In this document: positions 26,553 through 35,998 of the stretch, in pieces | Numbering within the stretch: position 1 is the stretch's first letter | How the letters are laid out: each line of letters opens with the position of its first letter | NCBI RefSeq assembly: GCF_946998835.1 | Contig: NZ_CAMQAZ010000001.1 | Location: 62,001-126,000, forward strand | DNA length: 64,000 nt | Origin: an uncultured Corynebacterium sp. | Lineage (GTDB): Bacteria > Actinomycetota > Actinomycetes > Mycobacteriales > Mycobacteriaceae | Direction: 5' to 3' | Made by a program: the position numbers and the translations under genes | The notes under the pieces: generated by a model | Seen by the model: the letters and a program-made list of their open reading frames with translations, nothing else | The model's database searches: none | Told to the model about the DNA's origin: nothing

Positions 26553-27208
26553 CTCATAGCCTTCGGGACAACAGCATCCGGACGGCGCAGATACAGCGGT
26601 ACTAGTGGGCCCGGCGCGGAGTCAAAGTCGACTACCTCAACCATGGCTTTCGGAGTGGGATAAACCTGTTCGGCGGTGGCCTCCAGCCCCATAATTTGCT
26701 CGATGTGGCTCACGCTGCCGCGGGCGTGCGTCGGCGCAAAGTCGGCGACTTCTGCCGCGAGTTCTTCCTTGAGCAGCTTCATTACATCGGCTGGTTTGGC
26801 CACTGCCGGTCCGAAAATCCGCTGACCATCGCGGTAGGCCGCGAAATACACCTCGCGTCGGCGGGCATCGGTGACGACCAGTTCATCACGGGCTCTACCC
26901 GCGCCACTAGCGAGCGCATCCAAGCTGCAGATGCCGTAGCAGGGAATTCCCAGGGCATCGGCGAAGGAGGAGGCGGTGGCCATGCCGACACGCAGACCGG
27001 TAAATGGCCCCGGCCCACAGCCAACGACCACTGCGTCCAGCTCGGTTGCGGCCATCCCGCTGTCGGCGAGGCACTGCTGAATCAGCGGCACCAGCACCTC
27101 GTTGTGTGCGCGGGCATCCAGGTGCAGCTGCTCGGCCACGGTTTCGCAGTCGCGGACAATGCCCGCAGTGACCTGTGGAGTCGATGTATCAATGGCCAAA
27201 ATGTTCAT
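26549..27208 (-). CDS. tsaB: t6A biosynthesis protein TsaB
   Basis: 219-residue inactive paralogue of TsaD that dimerises with it to build the t6A-forming complex. The N-terminus MNILAIDTSTPQVTAGIV and the GCGPGPFTGLRVGMATA segment define TsaB. It keeps the ASKHA fold but not the metal site of TsaD. Located 30 bases after the alr-tsaE gene and overlapping rimI, so TsaB, TsaE and RimI come from one transcript. TsaC/Sua5, the remaining t6A enzyme, is not in the window. Confidence 0.93.
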   Translation of the reverse strand: MNILAIDTSTPQVTAGIVRDCETVAEQLHLDARAHNEVLVPLIQQCLADSGMAATELDAVVVGCGPGPFTGLRVGMATASSFADALGIPCYGICSLDALASGAGRARDELVVTDARRREVYFAAYRDGQRIFGPAVAKPADVMKLLKEELAAEVADFAPTHARGSVSHIEQIMGLEATAEQVYPTPKAMVEVVDFDSAPGPLVPLYLRRPDAVVPKAMR

Positions 27209-27238
27209 ATTCAGTAACCTACTTGAACCGACTGGAGC

Positions 27239-28834
27239 CTACTTGCTCCACTTCCAGGTGACGACGCGGGTATCGTCGTCACGCGAACGATCGATGCTGA
27301 CCTGCAGATAGCGCTCGGAGAGCACCTCGGCGAGCCCCATGCCCCATTCGGCGACCACAACGCTGTCTTCAAGGTCGGTATCCAGATCGAGCGAGTCCAA
27401 CGCGTCGAAGGCATCGCCGGCGGAGCCGGGGCCCTCTTCCCCAAAGAGTCGATAGGCATCGACGTGGATGAGGGTGACGCCGTCTTTTCCGAGCGGGCGG
27501 TGCTCGCGGGCGATGGTGAAAGTCGGCGAAGTCACACGACCGCGCACATCCATACCGCTGGCAATGCCCTGCGTGAGGGTGGTCTTGCCCGCACCGAGTG
27601 GGCCATCGAGAATCACCAAATCCCCGGCGACTAACTCGCGACCGATTTCCTCGCCGAGGTCACGCATATCCTCTGCGGTCGGCGCGAGACGGCTGCGCAC
27701 CCACTTTCTCTCACTGCGCCCCTTCGGGCTAGTGAGGATTTCGTAGTTGATGGTGCCGGCTGCCTCCGCCAGATCGTCGAGTCCGGGCTCTCCCAGCGCG
27801 GGATCGCCGACGATGACCGCAGTGTCACCGGCCTCAACATCGGTGTCGAGCCCAAGGTCGACGACGAACTGATCCATGCACACGCGCCCCACCTGCGGAT
27901 AACGCGTGCCGTTGATGCTGACCTTGAAATTCCCGGATGCCGATCGCATCATCCCGTCGGCGTAGCCGCAGGGCACGATGCCAATGGTGGTGTCACGGTC
28001 AGCTGTCCACGTCTGGCCATAGGACACCGACTGTCCCGCCGGCAGCTTCTTCACCAAGATGACCGAGGCTTCCCACCTCATCGCGGGGCGCAATCCATGG
28101 GTGGCCCCCTCAATTGGCTCGCCACCATAAATAGCCAGGCCTGGGCGCACCATGTCAAAGGCCAGGTCAGGACGCGACAACGATGCCGGCGAATTCGCCG
28201 CATGGTTAATCATCTCGTCCAGCCCCTCCTTGCGCAGTGCCGCAATCGCAGCACGGAAGTTCTGCGCCTGCTTATCGACGCTTCCGTTGCCCGGCTCATC
28301 CGCGCACGCAAAGTGCGTGAAGGCACCGGTGATGTTCAGCGCACCGGTCTTGTGTAGCTCCACCAGCTGGTCGACCGCATTGTCAAAGTCCCCATTGGCC
28401 ATGGAGAATCCCGAGCGACCCAAGCCCGTATCGACCATCACCGTCACCCGTGGTGTCACCGACAGCGCCCGCCCGGCATTGGCCACAGCCAGCACATGAG
28501 CCATCGATGGCAGACCGAGGTCAATATCTGCGGCCAGAGCGCGCTGTACCAACGAGGTGGCTGCCGCGTCCCAGATCCATGCGAGGATGGGGGCCTCGTC
28601 GTCAAGCGTGGCGCGGAGGGAGAGCGCCTCGTCGATTGTTGCGACGCCGAGCTGCGTTGCCCCGCCGGCCAGCGCGGCCTGCGCGGTCTGAAGCGCGCCC
28701 TGCGAGTAGCCGTCCGCCTTGACGACGGCCATGAATTCCGACACCCCCGCGATGGCCTTGACGGTCTTCACATTGTGGGCGATTGCGTCGAGATTAACGG
28801 TGTGGGTGAGGATGGCTGGTGCCGAGGAAGTCAT
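27239..28834 (-). CDS. alr-tsaE: Alanine racemase fused to TsaE
   Basis: 531-residue bifunctional protein. Residues 1-~370 are a fold-type III alanine racemase making D-alanine for peptidoglycan: the PLP lysine is Lys39 (VVKADGY), the second catalytic base Tyr272 (SVSYGQTW), with RVCMDQFVVDLG as the usual signature. After a short joint (KGRSERKWVRSRL) residues ~378-531 form TsaE, the P-loop ATPase of t6A synthesis: Walker A GPLGAGKT at 411-418, SPTFTIAREH, and HVDAYRL. In most relatives these are two adjacent genes; here no stop or restart separates them. The start overlaps the nnr stop by 4 bases. Confidence 0.92.
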   Translation of the reverse strand: MTSSAPAILTHTVNLDAIAHNVKTVKAIAGVSEFMAVVKADGYSQGALQTAQAALAGGATQLGVATIDEALSLRATLDDEAPILAWIWDAAATSLVQRALAADIDLGLPSMAHVLAVANAGRALSVTPRVTVMVDTGLGRSGFSMANGDFDNAVDQLVELHKTGALNITGAFTHFACADEPGNGSVDKQAQNFRAAIAALRKEGLDEMINHAANSPASLSRPDLAFDMVRPGLAIYGGEPIEGATHGLRPAMRWEASVILVKKLPAGQSVSYGQTWTADRDTTIGIVPCGYADGMMRSASGNFKVSINGTRYPQVGRVCMDQFVVDLGLDTDVEAGDTAVIVGDPALGEPGLDDLAEAAGTINYEILTSPKGRSERKWVRSRLAPTAEDMRDLGEEIGRELVAGDLVILDGPLGAGKTTLTQGIASGMDVRGRVTSPTFTIAREHRPLGKDGVTLIHVDAYRLFGEEGPGSAGDAFDALDSLDLDTDLEDSVVVAEWGMGLAEVLSERYLQVSIDRSRDDDTRVVTWKWSK

Positions 28835-30498
28835 AGCCGTATTTTGCCACTGCTGCCTTCATTGGTGAACCATGCGGTGGCATCTCGGATGGATTCAGCG
28901 ATGTCCTGGGCACTGCAGGGGGCTGGCCCGAAGTCTGTCTGCGCGGCTAAAAATGCGGCGCGAGCGTGAATAATTACTGGTAGATAGAGAGCTTCGCCAC
29001 GCGCTACCCAGGCGCCGAGGAGTCCGGACAGCACATCGCCGGAACCCGGGGTCGCGGCCCAGGAGCTGCCCGCGTCCACCACGACTGTGCGCTGCGTTTT
29101 CGGATTGGCAATCACGGTGCGACGTCCCTTGAGCAACACTTCGCAGAAGAACTGCTCGGCAAGTTCACGGGCATCTGCGATGGCGTTAGTGACCTCGTGC
29201 CCGGTAAGACGCTCAAATTCGCCGGCGTGTGGCGTGAGAACAGTGCGCAGGTTGCGCTCCTGGCCGCGCTCACGGACGAGCTGTCGGATGTCCTCATGCT
29301 CAGAGAGCAGCGTCAGTGCGTCAGCATCAATGACCACTGGTTTGTCGGTGGCCAGTATGTCACGCAGTTCCTCGGCGGCATGCTCATCAGTGCCACGACC
29401 AGGGCCGACGACCCAGTCATCGACGCGCACGTCTTTGCGATCCACCGAGTCCGACTGCGCAATGACCGTCGGCAAGGCCGCGGTGATGCGATTACGTGCG
29501 GCCGCGTCGCCGACATAGATGACCGCGGGGCTCGTCGCGTGCACGGCAGCGGAGGCACACAGCTGACCAGCGCCCGGATACGCCTCACTACCGGCGGCGA
29601 TACCTGTAACTCCGGTGGAGTACTTGTGGTCATTAGCACCGGGTTCGAGCTGAGTCTTCGCGCCAAAAGGTGCCGGAAAGCTCCCGCCTAGGGCTTCGTA
29701 AAACTCTACGGTCGGAGTCTGGTGGTGGACGGCATTGTAGTGACCGTTTTCATAGAGCGTCTGCCCCAGGCCCGGAAGTTCGAGGGAGAAGGCATCGAGC
29801 GCAATTTCGTATAATTCGACCTCACCACAGGCTTCTGACAGCGCATGCGCGTAGCGCAGTCCGCCGAAGGTCACCGTTGTCGTGGCCTCGACGTGGGATG
29901 GCAGGTACGGATCCTGGCCCTCTTCCAGGTCGAGGTCGGGATTGATGGTCTGGGAGGGCGGATCAAAAGTGCGTCCGGTATCGGCTTCCACACCACTCGG
30001 CACGTCGACCGAGAGAATAGGCACCTCACCTATGTTTGCCTCGCGCACCAGCCACGCAGCCTCTTCGCGCAGTGCACCATGACCACCGAGCCCCACAATT
30101 CCGTCGATAATCAGTGCGTAGTCTTCACTTATCGACCACAGAATCTTCGATAAATCCGTCTCCCGGTCACGCCCCAGCGGCAACACCCGCCCACCTGCGA
30201 GCTCAAACGCTTTCAGTGCCCGTTCATGGGGCTTCGAGCCCAGCAGCACCGCATCCACACCGTGCCCACCCGAGGACAAGCCCCGCCCCGCATAGAGCGC
30301 ATCACCACCATTGCCTCCCGACCCCACCAACAGCAGCACACGACCGCGACCGGGCTCTGGGTTCGCCTCTGCGAGCATCCGTTCCGCGACCTCCGACACA
30401 GCGGCGGCGTGGCGCATGAGTTCGTCGTCACGCGTTTGCGCATCCAAATATGGCTGTTCCGCGGCGCGAATTTCGGCGACTGTGTAGCAGTTCGTCAT
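28831..30498 (-). CDS. nnr: Bifunctional NAD(P)H-hydrate epimerase/dehydratase
   Basis: 555-residue metabolite-repair enzyme restoring damaged NAD(P)H hydrates. The N-terminal epimerase domain (YjeF_N type) shows VGSGGNGGDALYAGRGL and SVDVPSGVEADTG. The C-terminal ADP-dependent dehydratase has VVIDADAL, LTPHAGEFERLTG and the phosphate loop ATPGSGDVLSG. It is the first gene of the run nnr, alr-tsaE, tsaB, rimI and is divergent from a lipase gene with only 24 bases between the two start codons, so their promoters must overlap the coding ends. Confidence 0.92.
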   Translation of the reverse strand: MTNCYTVAEIRAAEQPYLDAQTRDDELMRHAAAVSEVAERMLAEANPEPGRGRVLLLVGSGGNGGDALYAGRGLSSGGHGVDAVLLGSKPHERALKAFELAGGRVLPLGRDRETDLSKILWSISEDYALIIDGIVGLGGHGALREEAAWLVREANIGEVPILSVDVPSGVEADTGRTFDPPSQTINPDLDLEEGQDPYLPSHVEATTTVTFGGLRYAHALSEACGEVELYEIALDAFSLELPGLGQTLYENGHYNAVHHQTPTVEFYEALGGSFPAPFGAKTQLEPGANDHKYSTGVTGIAAGSEAYPGAGQLCASAAVHATSPAVIYVGDAAARNRITAALPTVIAQSDSVDRKDVRVDDWVVGPGRGTDEHAAEELRDILATDKPVVIDADALTLLSEHEDIRQLVRERGQERNLRTVLTPHAGEFERLTGHEVTNAIADARELAEQFFCEVLLKGRRTVIANPKTQRTVVVDAGSSWAATPGSGDVLSGLLGAWVARGEALYLPVIIHARAAFLAAQTDFGPAPCSAQDIAESIRDATAWFTNEGSSGKIRL

Positions 30499-30522
30499 AT
30501 CTCCAGCCTACGATTGGCCCCT

Positions 30523-31596
30523 ATGGATGACTACTCCCCGAGCACGCGAGTTTTCGGCCCCCGACTGCGCGCGTTTCCACAGGCGTATCTGCGTTCGCTG
30601 CGTCATCCCGAGTGGCTCCCCCACGGCGTACAGGACGTCCGCGAAGTCCTCGACGGCAAAATCACGCCTAACCTGGACAGATACGAGGACCGTACACCAA
30701 TCGTGCTGGTTCACGGCACCTGGATGAACTCGTTCAACACCTTCGCCATGCTGGGGCCGTTCCTCGCTGAGAATCGTCCAGTATTTTCACTTGAGTACGG
30801 CACCGACCCCGCCGCACTGGTCAGCCGTCTGCGCAGCATCAATGCCACCACCGATTTGCACGACGCGCTCGCCGAAGTCACCGACCTTCTCGACCGCTTC
30901 CGAGCCCAACTCTCCCTTCCCCGCATCGACCTCATCGGTCATTCTCAGGGCGGGCTGCACTGTCGCAGTTACGCCAACGCGGTCATCGATTCGCTTTACG
31001 ACGACGCCCTCAACCGCGGCCTCACCGAAGAAGAAGCCGAGCAGTTCGCCGCCGACAACAACCCCGTGCGAGCAGTTATCTCACTTGCGGGAAACCATCG
31101 CGGCACGACCGCGTGGGGTATGCGTCGGGCACTCAATACCCTGCAGCGATATGGCCTACCAGTAGACAAACTCGTTGACCGCCTAGTCGGCCGGGCCTGC
31201 GTGCAACAGCTTTTGGACTCTGACTACTTTGCGACTCTCAACCGCGCAGCGCGTGGCATTACCCGGCGTGGCCCGCACTACCTGAACATCGGTACTCCTT
31301 TCGACACCGTTGTCCGCCCATGGACCGGCGCGTTTTTACCCGAACAGGACGGCCACCGCATTACCAACGTCAACAACGCCTCTGGTGGTGGCGACTGGTC
31401 CGACCACCTCGCACTGCTGTACTCCCCCAATACGCTCGAACTCATCCACGAATTCTTGGACGAGCTGGATGACGCTGGGAAGGGTGACGCTGAGGAGAGG
31501 GACGCGGCGCACCATGCACGACAGCGAGTTCTACCCATGTACGGCGCTCTGCCGAGAAGGGATGGGCGGAGGGGACTGTGGAGGGGACGAACCTAA
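30523..31596 (+). CDS. Alpha/beta-hydrolase lipase
   Basis: 357-residue esterase/lipase of the alpha/beta-hydrolase fold. The oxyanion region VLVHGTWMNSFNTF and the nucleophile elbow GHSQGG are clear; the catalytic Asp and His would be GTPFDTVV and the late GDWSDHLALL. It resembles triacylglycerol lipases of the LipA/class 2 type in Actinobacteria. No signal peptide is seen at this start. The ATG at 30523 is taken because TACGAT, a good -10, ends 8 bases before it, suggesting leaderless translation; the open frame continues upstream but only antisense to nnr. Confidence 0.78.
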   Translation: MDDYSPSTRVFGPRLRAFPQAYLRSLRHPEWLPHGVQDVREVLDGKITPNLDRYEDRTPIVLVHGTWMNSFNTFAMLGPFLAENRPVFSLEYGTDPAALVSRLRSINATTDLHDALAEVTDLLDRFRAQLSLPRIDLIGHSQGGLHCRSYANAVIDSLYDDALNRGLTEEEAEQFAADNNPVRAVISLAGNHRGTTAWGMRRALNTLQRYGLPVDKLVDRLVGRACVQQLLDSDYFATLNRAARGITRRGPHYLNIGTPFDTVVRPWTGAFLPEQDGHRITNVNNASGGGDWSDHLALLYSPNTLELIHEFLDELDDAGKGDAEERDAAHHARQRVLPMYGALPRRDGRRGLWRGRT

Positions 31597-31635
31597 TCCA
31601 GTCTGAAATTTTTAGAACATATTTCTCGAAATCTA

Positions 31636-31663
31636 TTGACTAACATTCAAACAGGTGTACGAT
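31636..31663 (+). promoter_or_regulatory. Strong sigma-A type promoter of the HNH gene
   Basis: TTGACT, 16 bases, then TACGAT: a near-consensus -35/-10 pair, rare in this window. It would start RNA about 140 bases before the HNH start codon. The intervening leader is GC-rich and contains a potential 7-base-pair hairpin (CGGGTCC, loop, GGGGCCCG) and then GGGGGATAACC just before the ATG. Confidence 0.65.
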
Positions 31664-31811
31664 TATGGGTGTAGGGAAAATTTGTAGGCGAAAGTTCTTT
31701 GCTTGAGGTTCGGGTCCTACGGGGCCCGGGTGGAAAACCTTTCCCCTTCCCCTTTCAGAGGACTCACCCTTCAATTCTCCGGCGGACACGTAGTAACCAG
31801 GGGGATAACCA

Positions 31812-33164
31812 ATGTCATCGCCGCCCACAGAACTTCCAGCTCCAGGCCAAAAACCATCATGGGCCAACCAACAACCAGACGACCCCATCAGCACCGCGGC
31901 TCGTACCATCAACGCTGCGGACCTTCAGCTCATCGATATCTGCGCGCCCGGTGATGAAGTCGATGTCAATCACCACCTCGCCCGCATAAGCATTCGAACT
32001 GGTCTTAGCCGCGGTAAGTGCTCTACGTTGTGTGAAATTGCGCTGATGTTTGAGCGCTTGCCAAAGGTCCGAGCCCTCATCGAATCCACCTACTGTTTCT
32101 CGCTCGCCCATCTCCGCGCCATTGCCAACGGAGTTGCGGGCCTATCTCCAGACCAGTTCGACACGGTAGAACCGCACCTGTTGGAAATACTCACTCCGAC
32201 GCGGCCTCGACAGGCGATGATTGGTGTCTACACGCTGTCTCGCCTAATCGGTGACATGGTTTCCGAGTACAACGACTGCGCTCGCAACGACGGCACCCAG
32301 CGAGTTCCAGAAGGCGAAACGGTCGCACTCGCAGACACGGGCGATGGAAAGCACAAAAAGGTCACAGCGATTCTTGAAAACGACCGCGCGACCGAGCTCA
32401 TGGCCAGAATCCAAGGAGTTCGCAATACCTCCATCAACCGCGGTAAGCAGTGCACTCAGGCAGAGGCACTACTACAACTGGCACAGCAGTCGACCAATGC
32501 CGAGATTGTCATCAACGTCTACCGCGAGGTCGGTGGCGGGCCAGCATGGATTGACGGTGTCGGTTGGTTGAGCGAGGTGGCAACCGAAGAATGGCTTGCC
32601 CGCGCAACTCACATCCGTATCTCCGCCGACAGCAAGGTCGACGGCTACCGCCCCACCGAGAGTCAGGTGGCTCGTGTCCGTGGGCGTGACGGAATCTGCC
32701 GCTTCCCCGGCTGCGATGTCCCGGCCGCCAAGTGCGACCTGGACCATATTCAGCCGTACAACCACGACAATCCCGAGCAGGGCGGCCCAACCGACACGGA
32801 GAATCTGCACTGTCTCTGCCGCCGACACCACAACCTCAAAACACACGAGGGCTGGCACATCGACAGGTACCCGGACGGCACGGAGGTATGGACCTCCCGC
32901 GATGGGGACACCGCTACTAGCGTTCCGGCTGGGCCGCTAAAGAACGTCGGCAAGCAAACTTTTCCTCAGCGCGTGACGCGGAAGATGAAGACGATCCAGA
33001 AGCGAAACCTCGATTGGATGTTGTCATTTTGCCACGTATCCGACGAGATCTGGGAGCTGACAGAGGAGGAAGCAAAACGCATCGAGTCCCTCACGGATGA
33101 AGAACTCGATGCGGAAATTGAACAGTACCGACGAAAGCAGGACGAACTACTCGACGGTGACTGA
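31812..33164 (+). CDS. DUF222/HNH endonuclease-domain protein (13E12-repeat family)
   Basis: 450-residue protein of the DUF222-HNH family abundant in Actinobacteria and called 13E12-repeat proteins in mycobacteria. Residues ~40-270 are the helical DUF222 part; the HNH nuclease follows as CRFPGCDV, LDHIQPYNHDN, NLHCLCRRHHNLKTHEGW, with zinc-type cysteines and the catalytic His intact. The C-terminus is charged (EEAKRIESLTDEELDAEIEQYRRKQDELL). No signal or membrane segment. The biological role of the family is not established. The last 18 bases overlap the convergent glmS. The ATG is preceded by GGGGG, like the ESX genes of this window. Confidence 0.85.
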   Translation: MSSPPTELPAPGQKPSWANQQPDDPISTAARTINAADLQLIDICAPGDEVDVNHHLARISIRTGLSRGKCSTLCEIALMFERLPKVRALIESTYCFSLAHLRAIANGVAGLSPDQFDTVEPHLLEILTPTRPRQAMIGVYTLSRLIGDMVSEYNDCARNDGTQRVPEGETVALADTGDGKHKKVTAILENDRATELMARIQGVRNTSINRGKQCTQAEALLQLAQQSTNAEIVINVYREVGGGPAWIDGVGWLSEVATEEWLARATHIRISADSKVDGYRPTESQVARVRGRDGICRFPGCDVPAAKCDLDHIQPYNHDNPEQGGPTDTENLHCLCRRHHNLKTHEGWHIDRYPDGTEVWTSRDGDTATSVPAGPLKNVGKQTFPQRVTRKMKTIQKRNLDWMLSFCHVSDEIWELTEEEAKRIESLTDEELDAEIEQYRRKQDELLDGD

Positions 33165-35021
33165 TTTAGCCAGGTTTCGCGGCTTATCGATGTCCTCGTT
33201 ACCGCACTGGCGAGCAATCTCAGCTGCCAGGAACTGCAGCGGAATCGTGGACAGCAGCGGCTGAAGCAGTGTGGATGTCTCTGGGATTTCAATCAGGTAG
33301 TTCGCAAACGGAACCACCGACTGATCCCCTTCTTCAGCGATCACGATGGTCTTGGCGCCACGTGCACGAATCTCCTGAATATTGGAGACAATCTTGGAGT
33401 GCAGCACAGCGCGCCCCTTCGGCGACGGCACTACGACGACGACCGGAAGATTGTCCTCAATGAGTGCAATCGGGCCATGCTTGAGCTCACCGGCCGGGAA
33501 ACCCTCCGCGTGAATGTAGGCGAGCTCCTTCAGCTTCAGCGCGCCCTCAAGCGCAACAGGGAAACCAACGTGGCGGCCGAGGAAGAGCATCGTCGAAATG
33601 GCGCCGATTTCCTTAGCCATGGCGATGAACTCATCGCCCTTGCCGACGACCTTGTCAATCAGGGCCGGAATGGACTCCAACTCTTCATACTCGCGAGTGA
33701 CCTCGTCCGGGTACTTGGTGCCGCGTGCCTGCGCAAGAGCCAGCCCGACCAGGTAGTTTGCGGCAACCTGCGCCAGGAAGGACTTGGTTGCGGCCACACC
33801 AATCTCCGGGCCGGCGTGTGTGTAGAGCACGGCGTCGGACTCACGCGGAATCTGCGCACCGTTGGTGTTACAAACAGCCAGAACGCGGGCACCCTGGCTC
33901 TTTGCGTGGCGCACGGCCTCAAGGGTGTCAGCGGTCTCGCCCGACTGCGAAATAGCGACCACCAGCGTCTGACGATCCAGCACCGGATCGCGGTAGCGGA
34001 ACTCGGAAGCAACCTCAATCTCGACCGGAATACGAACCCAGTGCTCGATGGCGTACTTGGCCAACAGGCCGGAGTGGTATGCAGTACCACAGGCGACGAC
34101 GAAAACCTTCTCAATATCTCGCAGGTCCTGGTCGCTCAGACGAGACTCGTCGAGGACAATGCGGCCATCAACGAGGTGACCGGCCAGCGTATCACGGACG
34201 GCGGCAGCCTGCTCGTGGATTTCCTTCATCATGAAGGAGTCGTAGCCGCCCTTTTCGGCTGCGGCAAGGTCCCAATCGATGGTGAACGGGCGGCCCTGCT
34301 GCTCGTTGCCGGCGAAGTCCAGAATACGGTAATCATCTGCGGTGATGATGACGACGTTATCCTGGCCCAGCTCCACAGCCTCGCGGGTGTGCGCAATGAA
34401 AGCCGCAACGTCCGAGCCGAGGAACATCTCGTTTTCGCCCACACCGACAATCAGCGGAGTGGAGCGGCGAGCGGCGATGATGCAATCTGGGTGGTCTGCG
34501 TGAGTAAATAGCAGAGTGAAGGCGCCCTCGAGACGATTGAGCACAGAAAGCGCGGAGGCCTCGAAGTCCCCAGCGGTAGCTCCACCGTCGGAACCGTCCA
34601 TGGCGCGAGCGAGCATGTGCGCGGCGACCTCGGAGTCAGTTTCGGACTTGAGCTCGATGCCGGCGTCCTCCAGCTCCTGACGCAGTGGAGCAAAGTTTTC
34701 GATTATGCCGTTGTGGACGATAGCCACCTTGCCGTCAAAAGACTGGTGTGGGTGGGCGTTCTCATCAATCGGGCGACCGTGGGTAGCCCAACGGGTGTGC
34801 CCAATTCCGGTGGTTCCGGTGATTTTGTCGCGCCCCTCCGTGTCAAGAGCAGCCTCGAGGTTGGCGAGTTTACCGGCCTTCTTCTCTACAGCGATATGTC
34901 CCTGATCGTCGACAATGGCAACACCAGCGGAGTCATAGCCGCGGTACTCCATGCGTCGTAATGCATCGACAGCAATATCCAGGGCGGGCTGATGGCCCAC
35001 ATATCCAACGATTCCACACAT
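33147..35021 (-). CDS. glmS: Glutamine-fructose-6-phosphate aminotransferase GlmS
   Basis: 624-residue enzyme that makes glucosamine-6-phosphate, the entry to UDP-GlcNAc and peptidoglycan. The N-terminal Cys2 nucleophile (MCGIVGYVG) is exposed after Met removal; the class II amidotransferase has HTRWATHG. Two SIS domains follow, with SQSGETADTLEAVRHAK and the C-terminal KPRNLAKSVTVE. No glmS ribozyme-like leader is seen in the 105 bases upstream. The next aminosugar enzyme, GlmM, is encoded 9 kb away in the same direction. Confidence 0.96.
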   Translation of the reverse strand: MCGIVGYVGHQPALDIAVDALRRMEYRGYDSAGVAIVDDQGHIAVEKKAGKLANLEAALDTEGRDKITGTTGIGHTRWATHGRPIDENAHPHQSFDGKVAIVHNGIIENFAPLRQELEDAGIELKSETDSEVAAHMLARAMDGSDGGATAGDFEASALSVLNRLEGAFTLLFTHADHPDCIIAARRSTPLIVGVGENEMFLGSDVAAFIAHTREAVELGQDNVVIITADDYRILDFAGNEQQGRPFTIDWDLAAAEKGGYDSFMMKEIHEQAAAVRDTLAGHLVDGRIVLDESRLSDQDLRDIEKVFVVACGTAYHSGLLAKYAIEHWVRIPVEIEVASEFRYRDPVLDRQTLVVAISQSGETADTLEAVRHAKSQGARVLAVCNTNGAQIPRESDAVLYTHAGPEIGVAATKSFLAQVAANYLVGLALAQARGTKYPDEVTREYEELESIPALIDKVVGKGDEFIAMAKEIGAISTMLFLGRHVGFPVALEGALKLKELAYIHAEGFPAGELKHGPIALIEDNLPVVVVVPSPKGRAVLHSKIVSNIQEIRARGAKTIVIAEEGDQSVVPFANYLIEIPETSTLLQPLLSTIPLQFLAAEIARQCGNEDIDKPRNLAKSVTVE

Positions 35022-35126
35022 GCCCTACAGAATAACCCGCGAAGGAGTTAATCGTCATAACGAAATAGACATTCTCGGGCATCCTGGTACTTTTTCAGCA
35101 AAGATGCGCACCTTATAGATAAGCTG

Positions 35127-35990
35127 TTGACTGTGGCTGACAACTTGAAGACTCTGACATCTAATCTTTCCAAGCGTGGACCGCACCGCGTCATGGTCGG
35201 TGACCTCGCCTTCACCGGCCTGCCGGGAAGGGTCTACACGCCTGCGGAGGGCAACGGCATCCCTGGTATCGCCTTCGCTCACGATTGGCGTACACCGATT
35301 GAGCAGTACCACGCCACCCTGCGTCACCTAGCTTCGTGGGGCATCGCGGTCGCAGCACCCGATACCGAAAATGGCATCGTGGCAGACCACCGTGGTCTCG
35401 CCAATGACCTGGAGACCGCTCTCCAGATTCTCGCCGGTGTCCGCCTTGGAGAAGGTAAGGTCGTCGTCCATCCGAAGAAGCTCGGCGTTGCCGGCCACGG
35501 CATGGGAGCCGGTGTAGCTGTCCTCGCCGCTGCTGGTCACGACATCATCTCCGGTGTTGGCTGTGTTTTCCCGGCAACCACTGCGCCTTCTTCGACCGCC
35601 GCCGCCACCAATGTCTCGGCTCCGGGGCTCATCCTGGCCCCTGGCGAGGATCAGTGGCTCGACCGCGGTAACCCGGCTCGCCTGGCCGTCAGGTGGAAGG
35701 GTGATGTCGTCTACCGCGAAGTCGATAAGGCTGACCAGGGCAGCTTCTCGGAGACGACACTTCTCCGCCGCCTAGCGGGCTTCTCTTCTTCCAAGGTGAA
35801 GTACCAGGAGGTCGCGCGCGCGGCACTCACTGGCTTCCTGCTAGCGACAGTTGGCGGCGAGAAGAAATACTCGGATTTCGCAGATCCAACCGCCGCTATC
35901 AAGGGCACGACCAATCGTGACATGGAGTGGCTGATCCAGGAGCTACCGGAAAACCCGGAGCACTCGCTGATTTCCGGCAAGAATCACTAA
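35127..35990 (+). CDS. Alpha/beta-hydrolase relative lacking the nucleophile serine
   Basis: 287-residue cytoplasmic protein with dienelactone-hydrolase/PET-hydrolase-like architecture: GIAFAHDWRTPIEQYHATLRHLASWGIAVAAPDTENG, then the elbow AGHGMGAGVAV and APGEDQWLDRGNPARLA. At the elbow, where GHSxGG is expected, the nucleophile position is glycine (G-H-G-M-G). Unless another residue substitutes, it should not be an active serine hydrolase. The start at TTG 35127 is uncertain; GTG 35133 is equally possible. Divergent from glmS. A terminator-like hairpin for this gene lies within the following convergent gene. Confidence 0.6.
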   Translation: MTVADNLKTLTSNLSKRGPHRVMVGDLAFTGLPGRVYTPAEGNGIPGIAFAHDWRTPIEQYHATLRHLASWGIAVAAPDTENGIVADHRGLANDLETALQILAGVRLGEGKVVVHPKKLGVAGHGMGAGVAVLAAAGHDIISGVGCVFPATTAPSSTAAATNVSAPGLILAPGEDQWLDRGNPARLAVRWKGDVVYREVDKADQGSFSETTLLRRLAGFSSSKVKYQEVARAALTGFLLATVGGEKKYSDFADPTAAIKGTTNRDMEWLIQELPENPEHSLISGKNH

Positions 35991-35998
35991 GCCACATC

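Noticed and set aside
31700..31740. A tRNA T-arm-like stretch (GGTTCGGGTCC) before the HNH gene
   Set aside because: No acceptor, D or anticodon arms can be built around it; it is treated as a leader hairpin.
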